DNA from: Bacillota bacterium
Lineage (GTDB): Bacteria; Bacillota; Proteinivoracia; UBA4975
Reading direction: 5' to 3'
Assembly: GCA_012727415.1 (NCBI GenBank)
Contig: JAAYHI010000172.1
Location: 1-5,589 of the forward strand
DNA length: 5,589 nt
The translations under genes were made by a program, and so were the position numbers. The notes beneath the pieces were generated by a model that worked only from the letters and a program-made list of their open reading frames with translations, made no database searches and was not told where the DNA came from. This document shows, in pieces, positions 1 through 5,344 of this stretch; within the stretch, counting starts at the first letter, position 1, and every line of letters begins with the position of its first letter.

Positions 1-282
1 AGTTTCAACTGTGCCCAGGATTGCACTGACACGGCCTCTGACAATGATTGTCGACTCTTTAGCTTGCTGCTTTAAATCTCTGACTTCGTATAAGCTGGTT
101 GCGTGTAAGACGATACCATCACTTTCATTGGGTTCGGCAATGAAAGTGGTATTGCTTCCTTCCTTTAAATCAGCAGTATAAAAGGCTGCATCCTTCTCCC
201 CGGGGCCCCCAAGGATTTTCGGCATAGTATAAGCTAAGGCAATCACCAGAACCACCATCACTACCGGGAATGCTTTTTTCAT
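1..282 (-). CDS. N-terminal part of an exported or membrane-anchored protein of unknown function (runs off the window)
   Basis: The reading frame stays open for 94 codons from an ATG at 282-280 to the window edge, so the C-terminus is missing. A strong ribosome binding site (AAAGGAGGT on the minus strand, 291-299) fixes the start. The N-terminus begins MKK and continues with a hydrophobic run at residues 4-19. An Ala-Leu-Ala at 15-17 could be a signal peptidase site, but the segment could equally be an uncleaved anchor, and there is no lipobox cysteine. The rest is mostly polar. Residues 64-90 (LYEVRDLKQQAKESTIIVRG and following) resemble the start of a small beta-rich domain seen in secreted clostridial proteins of unknown role; this is an impression, not a family assignment. 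The gene lies downstream of the matrixin remnant on the same strand and may once have been co-transcribed with it. Function is unknown. Confidence 0.8.
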   Translation of the reverse strand, partial: MKKAFPVVMVVLVIALAYTMPKILGGPGEKDAAFYTADLKEGSNTTFIAEPNESDGIVLHATSLYEVRDLKQQAKESTIIVRGRVSAILGTVET

Positions 283-299
283 GGTTTAGCACCTCCTTT

Positions 300-328
300 A
301 TAGTTTATCTATGGTTCGCACAAACTAT
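300..328. repeat. 7-bp inverted repeat in the leader of the minus-strand exported-protein gene
   Basis: ATAGTTT at 300-306 is repeated in inverted form as AAACTAT at 322-328, with 15 bases between. It lies just upstream of the ribosome binding site (291-299) of the minus-strand gene. It could be an operator or a leader hairpin, but AT-rich 7-bp arms often arise by chance. Confidence 0.25.
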
Positions 329-386
329 CTATCCCATCTTCAAGTGGGAGCGGGTAACATGAAATTAGGAAAGATTATTTTAAGAT

Positions 387-629
387 TTAGGGGCCGTAAA
401 TGGCCACGAGTGCCTGAATGTCGTGAGCGTGCAATGGTTTAGCTTTTGTGTAGGTATAGTACATCATATGCGCTCTAGTGTCAGGCAGTAATGAAAAGCC
501 AACATGACCAAGCCCGAGGACATGGCCAAACTCATGGAGAAATGGTAGTATTGTGGCTTGCTTGGAACATGCTCCCATATTCATGGTAGGCAATCTTTCA
601 TAACTTGTCAATCCATTGTAATCGTTTTG
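387..629 (-). pseudogene. Truncated matrixin-like (M10-type) zinc metalloprotease
   Basis: The minus-strand frame encodes the C-terminal part of a metzincin protease. HEFGHVLGLGH at 504-536 is the HExGHxxGxGH zinc-binding motif, with three histidine ligands and the catalytic glutamate all present. It is followed by a Met-turn-like HMMYY and a C-terminal helix ending DIQALVAIYGP, typical of matrixins, whose predicted role is secreted peptide-bond hydrolysis. Reading upstream in frame, a short stretch with YNGLTSY (also matrixin-like) is cut off by a TAA at 630-632. The only start inside is a TTG at 611 with no convincing ribosome binding site. No signal peptide or N-terminal half of the catalytic domain is present, and about 80 residues is far below the usual 150 or more. 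I therefore read it as a decayed gene. A sequencing frameshift or stop would be the alternative, but no matrixin-like sequence is seen in the other minus-strand frames upstream. Confidence 0.75.
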
Positions 630-865
630 TTAGAAGCGCGGGAGTTGTTGCTTCCTTGCATTGGTGCCGCACCGGAGAATGGCTGCCGCTGCTGCTGCAG
701 GATAATCTTTGAGAAGTATAGAAAATATGTTCAATAACTGCTGCGCGTTCATCACTTCTGCGGGAACGGAAGCATGGGGACGGTTCTGCTGCTTCCTTAC
801 CCGACTGAGGAAGGGTAGCAGAAACTCGCTGTGAAGCTGCAATAAAGGAATTTCCCTGCAGGATA
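630..865. other. Gene-poor spacer between the protease remnant and the trmK cluster
   Basis: No convincing gene is seen on either strand. Two open frames on the minus strand (up to 842 and 1038) have no family-like features, and the longer one runs into trmK. The stretch is rich in GCTGCTGC-type triplets near 680-700 and carries the hairpin element at 768-813. It reads like a junction left by gene loss or rearrangement. Confidence 0.45.
768..813. repeat. REP-like hairpin element with a GGGGACGG core
   Basis: GGAAGCA at 768-774 pairs perfectly with TGCTTCC at 790-796 around a 15-base loop holding GGGGACGGTTC. An overlapping second hairpin is possible between CTTCCT (792-797) and AGGAAG (808-813). 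From general knowledge, AGAACCGTCCCC-type sequences recur as dispersed palindromic repeats in clostridial genomes, often near REP-associated or IS200-like transposase (Y1) genes. No transposase is present in this window. Assignment to a repeat family is inference; the hairpin itself is visible. Confidence 0.45.
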
Positions 866-876
866 TGGAAATATAC

Positions 877-882
877 TATAAT
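877..882 (+). promoter_or_regulatory. Candidate -10 box for the trmK operon
   Basis: A perfect TATAAT lies 43 bases before the trmK start, which would give a start site near 889. The -35 region is poor: the best candidates are TTCCCT at 852-857 with a 19-base spacer, or sequence inside the CCTGCAGG palindrome at 855-862. The palindrome at the -35 position could bind a regulator, though it is short. If the -10 box is real, transcription begins downstream of the upstream in-frame ATG at 865, which supports the start at 925. Confidence 0.5.
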
Positions 883-924
883 GATAATTTCTTTTCTTTG
901 GATATAGTTTGGGGGGTGGTGGAG

Positions 925-1620
925 ATGAAATTGACGCCCAGGTTGCTTGCTGTTGCCGACAAGGTGCCTCCAGGGTCCCGGGTGGCAGATATCGGCACTG
1001 ATCATGCATATATTCCTGTCTACCTGCTGATGAACCACATCAGCTCCGGTGTCATTGCCACCGACAGCCGCCCGGGCCCCTTACAGGCAGCGGCGGAAAC
1101 TTTAGAGCTCTTCCGGCTCCAGCAGCTGGCTGAGTTGCGCCTGGGGGAGGGGCTCACCGTCCTGAGGAAAGAGGACGATATTGATGTCATTATTATTGCC
1201 GGCTTGGGCGGCGATACCATATGCTCAATTTTGGCAGATGGGCTAGAGTTTTTACAGAAAGGCATCCTTCTCATTCTCCAGCCCATGACTTGTGTCGGCA
1301 AGGTGCGGACCTGGCTGGCGGAAAAGGGGTTTGCCATTACAGAAGAAGATATTGCTCTGGAGGAGAGCAACTTCTACGAAGTAGTTGTTGCCCGCTGGAC
1401 AGGGGAGACTGCTCTTGCCCAGGAAAAGTATCTTTCCTTGGGGCCGGTTCTGGTGGCCAGGAAACATCCTCTTTTAAAGCCAATGCTGGAGCAGAGGCTG
1501 GAACACAAGGAGGCTGCCCTGGCAGGAGCAGAGTATTCAAATTCTCCTGCAGCCCAGGAACGCATAGCAGAACTGAAGGCAGAAATTTTGGCTATGAGAG
1601 AGGTCTTACAATGTCTGTAA
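925..1620 (+). CDS. trmK: tRNA (adenine(22)-N1)-methyltransferase TrmK
   Basis: TrmK uses S-adenosylmethionine to methylate N1 of adenine 22 in the D-loop region of bacterial tRNAs, in the cytoplasm. The 231-residue product is close to the roughly 238 residues of the B. subtilis enzyme. Family features appear in order: MKLTPRLLAVADKVPPG at the N-terminus; SAM-binding motif I VADIGTDHAYIP at residues 20-31; acidic motif II ATDSRPGP at 45-52; IIAGLGGDTI at 90-99, matching the family AGMGG loop; LQPMT at 118-122; and a FYEVV strand at 150-154. A charged, probably helical coiled-coil tail follows from about 185. I chose ATG 925 because a G-rich ribosome binding site (GGGGTGGTGGAG) precedes it and the protein begins exactly where homologues do. 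An in-frame ATG at 865 would add 20 residues unlike the family and lies upstream of the candidate -10 box. The last ten bases overlap the next gene, suggesting translational coupling. Confidence 0.93.
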   Translation: MKLTPRLLAVADKVPPGSRVADIGTDHAYIPVYLLMNHISSGVIATDSRPGPLQAAAETLELFRLQQLAELRLGEGLTVLRKEDDIDVIIIAGLGGDTICSILADGLEFLQKGILLILQPMTCVGKVRTWLAEKGFAITEEDIALEESNFYEVVVARWTGETALAQEKYLSLGPVLVARKHPLLKPMLEQRLEHKEAALAGAEYSNSPAAQERIAELKAEILAMREVLQCL

Positions 1621-2741
1621 AAGCAGGACGAATCGTCTCCCTCCTCCAACAGCTGGCTCCTTTGCACCTGCAGGAGGACTGGGACAACTCCGGTCTGCAG
1701 GTGGGAAGCCTTTCCTGGCAGACGGACAAGATTCTGCTGGCCCTGGATGTCACTCAGGAAGTTGTGGAGTACGCAAGCAAAGAAAAATGCGGGTTTATTC
1801 TCTCCCATCATCCCCTGATCTTTCATAAACTTTCTCGCATCGATGCCTCAACACCAGTCGGTGCATGCATTGCCGGGGCTTTGACAAACAGAATATGTAT
1901 TTATGCCATGCACACAAATCTCGATGTCATCCCCGGCGGGGTTTCCGATGCCCTGGCTGCCTTGCTGCAACTTCAGGATATTCAGGTTTTGGACAAGGAC
2001 AGGGGTGATTATTGCAAGCTTGCTGTCTATGTTCCCGACAGCCATCTGGAGCAAGTGCGTACAGCCCTGGGGGATGCAGGGGCAGGCTGGATGGGCAACT
2101 ATTCTCATTGCACTTTTGCCTCCCCGGGCCGCGGTCAGTTTCTGCCCCGGGAGGGAGCGAACCCCTGGCTGGGCCAGCAGGGCCAGCTGGAAGAGGTTTC
2201 TGAATACAAATTAGAAACCCTTGTGCAACGCAGCCAGCTTGCGGCAGTGCTGGCGGCAATGAAAAAGGCTCATCCCTATGAAGAAGTCGCCTATGACATT
2301 GTCCCCCTGGAAAACAAGGGGGAGCACGGCCTGGGAAGGATAGGGCATTTGCCTCAACCGATGGCCCTGGGAGATTTCGCTGCCAGGCTGGCGAAAATGC
2401 TGGGCTGCCCTGCCGTGAAGGTATGCGGAGAAAAGGCAAGGCAAGTAAGCAAAGTTGCAGTATGCGGGGGCAGCGGCGGCGACCTGGTCACCCTGGCTCA
2501 CTACAGCGGCGCAGATGTGCTGGTTACCGGAGATGTGGGGCACCATGCTGCTTTGGAAGCGGCGGGGCTGGGTTTGAGCCTGGTCGATCCTGGGCATTAT
2601 GCCAGTGAGTTTCCCGTCATCAAAGTTCTCGAATCCTATCTTCAGGACAATTTGAAGGAGATTGCCATCATCAAGTATCCCGGCACAGATCCCTTTTGGA
2701 TACAGACTGTGCAAGGGGAAATGGGGGAGGAAAGGCCATGA
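1611..2741 (+). CDS. Nif3-like dinuclear metal center hexameric protein (YqfO family)
   Basis: This conserved cytoplasmic protein of the Nif3/DUF34 family is known to form toroidal hexamers with two metal ions per subunit. The biochemical role is still debated; it is often annotated as GTP cyclohydrolase I type 2-like. The 376 residues match the long YqfO form (B. subtilis YqfO about 373). The N-terminal half has EDWDNSGLQVG (22-32), SHHP (65-68) with metal-binding histidines, and MHTNLDVIPGGVSDAL (100-115) with a ligand aspartate. An inserted domain at about 134-235 is PII/CutA-like and ends in HPYEEVAYD. The C-terminal half has VTGDVGHHAALEA (305-317) and DPGHYASEFP (326-335), which supply the last His and Glu ligands. 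All expected ligands are present. The start at ATG 1611 overlaps the trmK stop by ten bases and has AGAGAGGT upstream. An open frame extends further upstream inside trmK, but it is out of frame with that gene and not family-like. trmK-yqfO adjacency is widespread in Bacillota. Confidence 0.93.
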   Translation: MSVKAGRIVSLLQQLAPLHLQEDWDNSGLQVGSLSWQTDKILLALDVTQEVVEYASKEKCGFILSHHPLIFHKLSRIDASTPVGACIAGALTNRICIYAMHTNLDVIPGGVSDALAALLQLQDIQVLDKDRGDYCKLAVYVPDSHLEQVRTALGDAGAGWMGNYSHCTFASPGRGQFLPREGANPWLGQQGQLEEVSEYKLETLVQRSQLAAVLAAMKKAHPYEEVAYDIVPLENKGEHGLGRIGHLPQPMALGDFAARLAKMLGCPAVKVCGEKARQVSKVAVCGGSGGDLVTLAHYSGADVLVTGDVGHHAALEAAGLGLSLVDPGHYASEFPVIKVLESYLQDNLKEIAIIKYPGTDPFWIQTVQGEMGEERP

Positions 2742-3457
2742 GTCACTTGAAAGAATTGTGGCAACTGCAGAAAACCGAGGTCGAGATGGTGAAGCTCCGC
2801 AAAGAGTGGAATCAAATCAAAGAATTGATGAACAGAGATACAGGGGAGGATTTGGCGGAAATACAGGCTGGCATCAGTGAGGCCCGGAAGGAGTGGGAGC
2901 AGAACAAAGCGGAATATGATGAAATTGTCTCTGAGGTTGCAGACATAGGCCGCAAGCTGGAACAGTTCAATAGCCAATTGTATGAGGGAGGCTCTCAAAG
3001 CAAGGAATTGATCTCCATCCAGCAGAATATTGAGCAACTGCTCCGGCGCAAAGATCTATTGGAGGAGGAGCAGCTGAGCTATATACAGCGCTTAGACGAT
3101 TTGGAACAACGGATTGCCAATGAAACGGTGCGCTTTCAACGTCTGGATGAGCAAAGAAAGTCCAGACTCAGCCGTTTTTCTCAACGCAATGAAGAGGTAA
3201 GAGAAAGATATGCTGCCTTAAAAGAGCTGCGGGAACAGTTGCGCCAAAGCATTCCCGAATCCATGATGGATATTTACATTGATTTGGTTAAACAGAAGAA
3301 AGGGCCAATGGCGCTTCTCGTCGGTGAAAACTGCAGCGCTTGCGGCATCACGCAAACTGTCCTCAATGTCAACGCCTTAAAAAAAAGCGGCCAGTATACC
3401 CGTTGCATTAATTGCGGCAGAATATTAATTGCCAGAGATGAAGTAGAGCAGGAATGA
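2738..3457 (+). CDS. Coiled-coil protein with C4-type zinc ribbon (COG1579-like)
   Basis: The 239-residue cytoplasmic protein has a long helical, charged N-terminal region (residues 1 to about 175, heptad-like, rich in E, K, Q, R and L) forming a predicted antiparallel coiled coil. The motif LYEGGSQSKELISIQQNIEQ (81-100) is characteristic of this family. A C-terminal zinc ribbon has cysteines in CSAC (199-202) and CINC (223-226), so all four ligands are intact. The family is often annotated as a zinc-ribbon or putative nucleic-acid-binding protein; its function is not established. The start is ATG 2738, which overlaps the preceding TGA as ATGA and has GGGGGAGG seven bases upstream. An in-frame ATG at 2696 lies inside the Nif3 gene and would add 14 residues with no family support. 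Its place directly after the Nif3-like gene and close to rnpB is a familiar clostridial arrangement. Confidence 0.9.
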   Translation: MSHLKELWQLQKTEVEMVKLRKEWNQIKELMNRDTGEDLAEIQAGISEARKEWEQNKAEYDEIVSEVADIGRKLEQFNSQLYEGGSQSKELISIQQNIEQLLRRKDLLEEEQLSYIQRLDDLEQRIANETVRFQRLDEQRKSRLSRFSQRNEEVRERYAALKELREQLRQSIPESMMDIYIDLVKQKKGPMALLVGENCSACGITQTVLNVNALKKSGQYTRCINCGRILIARDEVEQE

Positions 3458-3462
3458 GGAGA
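3457..3462 (+). promoter_or_regulatory. Ribosome binding site that sets the start of the murG-like gene
   Basis: AGGAGA lies six bases before ATG 3469. The alternative in-frame ATG at 3454 overlaps the upstream stop codon, has no well-spaced site of its own, and would add MRRLH. This makes 3469 the better start. Confidence 0.75.
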
Positions 3463-3468
3463 TTACAT

Positions 3469-4596
3469 ATGACTGAAGAAAATGTAAAAGTACTTATAAC
3501 TGGCGGTGGTACAGGCGGCCATGCTTACCCGGCAATTGTCATCGCTGATGAGATCCGGCGCCTGAACCCTGCAGCCAGAATTCTCTTTGTCGGCACCAAG
3601 CGGGGACTGGAAAGCAAGGTCGTTCCCCCCTTGGGCTATGAAATAAAATTCGTCGACGTGCGCTATCTTATCCGCCGTATTACCTTAAAGAACTTTGTCA
3701 CAATTTATAAAGCCCTGACTTCAGTCATTGCAGCCAAAAAAATAATCCGGGAATTTGATCCCGACATTGTTGTAGGAACCGGAGGCTATGTTTCGGGGCC
3801 CGTGGTGTTTGCAGCCACATTGCTGAAGATCCCCACCCTCATCCATGAGCAAAACGCCTTTCCCGGCCTTACTACCAGGCTGCTTTCCCGGCGGGTGACG
3901 CGGGTGGCAGTAAGCCATGGAGCAGCTGTCAAGGGGCTGAAATCCGGCGCAGCAGTGGTGGTTACGGGCCATCCAGTGCGCAGGGAGTTTTTTGAAGGAG
4001 ATTCCCGGCGTTACCGGGAACAAATGGGGTTAAGGGATAAGCAAAAATTAGTGCTGGTTGTCGGAGGCAGCGGCGGCGCTCTTAAGCTCAACCAGGTTAT
4101 CCTGGAAGCTGCCAAAGACATCCTGGCAGACCCGGATGTAATCTTGATGCACATTACCGGCAGCCGTTACTATCAACGAGTAATGGAAGAGTGGGAACGG
4201 CAAGACCCCGGTCCCGACCTGCGAGAAAGATACAGGATCATCGACTACCATCACAATATGCCTCAGGCTATGGGAGCCTGTGACCTCATTGTCGCCCGCG
4301 CCGGGGGAATGGTTCACGAGATGACGGTTTCCGGCTGTCCTGCTCTGCTGGTGCCCTCGCCAAATGTCACCGATGACCATCAGTTGCACAATGCCCGGGC
4401 CATGGAAGATGCGGGAGCAGCCTTGGTAATTGAGGAACATCAATTGACAGTTGAAAAATTTACCAAAGAAATTCGCTCCCTCGTAGAAGATTCCGAGAGA
4501 CTGAAAAAAATGTCGGCAGCGGCAAAAGCTCTTGGCAAGCCAGAAGCAGGCAGCCGCCTGGCAAAAATTGCCTTGGAAATGGCAAAGAAAAAATAA
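3469..4596 (+). CDS. murG: MurG-family UDP-N-acetylglucosamine transferase (lipid I to lipid II type)
   Basis: MurG transfers GlcNAc from UDP-GlcNAc to lipid I on the inner face of the membrane, giving lipid II for peptidoglycan. It is a GT-B enzyme of family GT28. The 375 residues fit the usual 350-375. Signatures in order: GGGTGGHAYPA (12-22), glycine loop 1 with the conserved His18; VVGTGGYVSGP (101-111); HEQNAFPG (126-133); GHPVRREF (167-174); VVGGSGGALKLN (197-208), the second glycine loop; a UDP-GlcNAc site around ARAGGMVHE (276-284) with Glu284; and DDHQLHNA (302-309). Two positions differ from the most common form: GGSGGA where GGSQGA is usual, and RAGGMVHE where RAGA(M/L)T(V/I)xE is usual. 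The gene starts 11 bases after the zinc-ribbon gene, so it is probably in the same operon. murG normally sits in the dcw cluster, so this may be a second, divergent copy or a related lipid-sugar transferase; the symbol is by family. No terminator follows before the rnpB promoter. Confidence 0.85.
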   Translation: MTEENVKVLITGGGTGGHAYPAIVIADEIRRLNPAARILFVGTKRGLESKVVPPLGYEIKFVDVRYLIRRITLKNFVTIYKALTSVIAAKKIIREFDPDIVVGTGGYVSGPVVFAATLLKIPTLIHEQNAFPGLTTRLLSRRVTRVAVSHGAAVKGLKSGAAVVVTGHPVRREFFEGDSRRYREQMGLRDKQKLVLVVGGSGGALKLNQVILEAAKDILADPDVILMHITGSRYYQRVMEEWERQDPGPDLRERYRIIDYHHNMPQAMGACDLIVARAGGMVHEMTVSGCPALLVPSPNVTDDHQLHNARAMEDAGAALVIEEHQLTVEKFTKEIRSLVEDSERLKKMSAAAKALGKPEAGSRLAKIALEMAKKK

Positions 4597-4613
4597 TATC
4601 AATTTAAAATTGG

Positions 4614-4647
4614 CACAGATTGACTTTGACCAATATTGCAGTCTGTG
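4614..4647. repeat. Inverted repeat bracketing the rnpB promoter
   Basis: CACAGA at 4614-4619 matches TCTGTG at 4642-4647 in inverted orientation. One arm lies just upstream of the -35 box and the other just upstream of the -10 box. It may be an operator or chance; the arms are only six bases. Confidence 0.25.
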
Positions 4648-4654
4648 TTACTCT
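4626..4654 (+). promoter_or_regulatory. Promoter of rnpB
   Basis: TTGACC at 4626-4631 is separated by 17 bases from TACTCT at 4649-4654. The latter is preceded by TGT, giving an extended -10 (TGnTAnnnT). The predicted start, about 4661-4662, falls at the first bases of the P1 helix of RNase P RNA, which is the strongest support. A second TTGACT at 4620-4625 is an alternative -35 with a less favourable spacer. Confidence 0.65.
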
Positions 4655-4661
4655 ATTGAAG

Positions 4662-5012
4662 GAAGCTGAGCAAGCTGGGCAGCCGCAGTTTTTTTAAACT
4701 GAGGAAAGTCCGGGCTCCATAGGGCAGGGTGCTGGATAACGTCCAGTGAGGGTGACCTTAAGGAAAGTGCCACAGAAAACAAACCGCCCCTTCGGGGGTA
4801 AGGATGAAACGGTGCGGTAAGAGCGCACCAGCAGCCAGGTGACTGGCTGGCTTGGTAAACCCCACCCGGAGCAAGACCAAGTAGAAGGGATTGAGGATGG
4901 CCCGTCCGCCCCTTGGGTATGGTCGCTGGAGCTGTCAGGCAACTGGCAGTCGAGATAGATGGCTGCTGCTTCGCGAGAAGTACAGAACCCGGCTTACATG
5001 CTTGCTCAGCAA
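4662..5012 (+). ncRNA. rnpB: RNase P RNA, type A architecture
   Basis: This is the catalytic RNA of RNase P, which with the RnpA protein removes 5' leaders from pre-tRNAs. The ends are defined by an 11-bp P1 helix: GCTGAGCAAGC at 4665-4675 pairs perfectly with GCTTGCTCAGC at 5000-5010. Conserved regions are all present: GAGGAAAGTCCGGGCTCC (4701-4718), GGAAAGTGCCACAGAAA (4762-4778), GGTGCGGTAAGAGCGCACC (P11-P12 region, 4811-4829), AACCCCACCCGGAGCAAG (4858-4875, the P15/L15 region that pairs with the tRNA CCA end) and ACAGAACCCGGCTTA (4982-4996, the P4 3' strand). The CACCCGGAGCAAGACCAAGT block and the E. coli-like overall plan mark it as type A; B. subtilis type B differs clearly here. About 350 nt is normal. 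It has its own promoter and terminator, but read-through from the murG-like gene is also possible. Confidence 0.97.
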
Positions 5013-5019
5013 AGAAAAT

Positions 5020-5044
5020 AACCCTCTTTGGAAGGGTTTTTTTT
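5020..5044 (+). terminator. Intrinsic terminator of rnpB
   Basis: AACCCT at 5020-5025 pairs with AGGGTT at 5033-5038 around a seven-base loop, and an eight-T run (5037-5044) overlaps and follows the 3' arm. It lies ten bases after the P1 helix of RNase P RNA. Confidence 0.85.
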
Positions 5045-5072
5045 GTGGAAAATGAAGGATATGAATTGTAGA

Positions 5073-5109
5073 TGTCGAATACCTCATTATTCCATTAATA
5101 ACTTCGACA
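5073..5109. repeat. Nested hairpin downstream of rnpB
   Basis: TGTCGAA at 5073-5079 pairs perfectly with TTCGACA at 5103-5109. Inside it TTATT (5087-5091) can pair with AATAA (5097-5101). The arms are unequally spaced and no T-tract follows, so it is not a standard terminator. It may be a protein-binding site or a mobile-element end; no matching copy is seen elsewhere in the window. Confidence 0.35.
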
Positions 5110-5269
5110 GTAAAAATTGGCTTGCATGATTGACCTATTATGAACTGGACAAAGCCGGTTCCACCGCGGGCTTGTACGCTGTCTTCGGGAATTTTCTTTA
5201 TCCGATATTTACTATGTCCAGACGGCCTATCCTATCGCTTGCCGGCAGCAGCTTTGCGACGCTACCGTA

Positions 5270-5297
5270 TTGATAAGAAGTACGAGAAAAATATAAT
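5270..5297 (+). promoter_or_regulatory. Near-consensus sigma-A promoter
   Basis: TTGATA at 5270-5275 (five of six consensus bases) and TATAAT at 5292-5297 (six of six) are separated by 16 bases, giving a predicted start near 5304. This is the best-matching promoter in the window. It points at a strong terminator only about 50 bases further on, not directly at a gene. Confidence 0.6.
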
Positions 5298-5309
5298 CTA
5301 TCAGGGCTA

Positions 5310-5319
5310 TAAGCGCTTA
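5310..5319. promoter_or_regulatory. Perfect 10-bp palindrome just inside the predicted transcript start
   Basis: TAAGCGCTTA is self-complementary and lies about 6-15 bases after the start predicted from the TTGATA/TATAAT promoter, where a repressor operator would be expected. No specific regulator is recognised. Confidence 0.3.
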
Positions 5320-5344
5320 AGGAGAAAGGTATTAAAATATTAGC

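Larger units (their letters stand above)
5130..5343 (+). other. Doubtful ORF or gene remnant after rnpB
   Basis: Two overlapping frames look partly protein-like, and neither is recognised. One, from a TTG at 5130 to a TGA at 5271-5273, has a glycine- and aromatic-rich, membrane-like stretch (AGLYAVFGNFLYPIFT). The other, from ATG 5140 to TAG 5341-5343, ends in a basic tail (YRIDKKYEKNIIYQGYKRLR). Neither has a good ribosome binding site. A decayed gene with a frameshift near 5200-5230 could explain both. A non-coding region is equally likely, because a strong promoter sits inside the second frame. The terminator two bases after its stop is compatible with either view. Confidence 0.25.

Noticed and set aside
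630..842. Minus-strand open frame in line with the matrixin remnant
   Set aside because: It is in the same frame upstream of the TAA at 630-632, but its sequence is not matrixin-like and covers the repeat hairpin, so it is not a credible N-terminus.
865..924. Upstream ATG extension of trmK
   Set aside because: The extra 20 residues are unlike TrmK N-termini, and the ATG lies before the candidate -10 box; ATG 925 has the ribosome binding site.
598..1038. Minus-strand open frame of 146 codons
   Set aside because: It overlaps the trmK start on the opposite strand, has a low-complexity, unfamiliar composition, and shows no domain or good ribosome binding site.
1221..1610. Long upstream extension of the Nif3-like frame
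   Set aside because: It reads trmK out of frame, and the 130 residues are cysteine- and serine-rich shadow sequence; homologues start at the equivalent of 1611.
4600..4612. CAATT/AATTG hairpin after the murG-like gene as a terminator
   Set aside because: The stem is only five A/T-rich pairs and has no following T-run.
5157..5170. GGTTCCACCGCGGG resembling a T-box motif
   Set aside because: It only partly matches the AGGGTGGNACCGCG consensus. No Stem I or specifier region is seen upstream, and no terminator follows at the expected distance.
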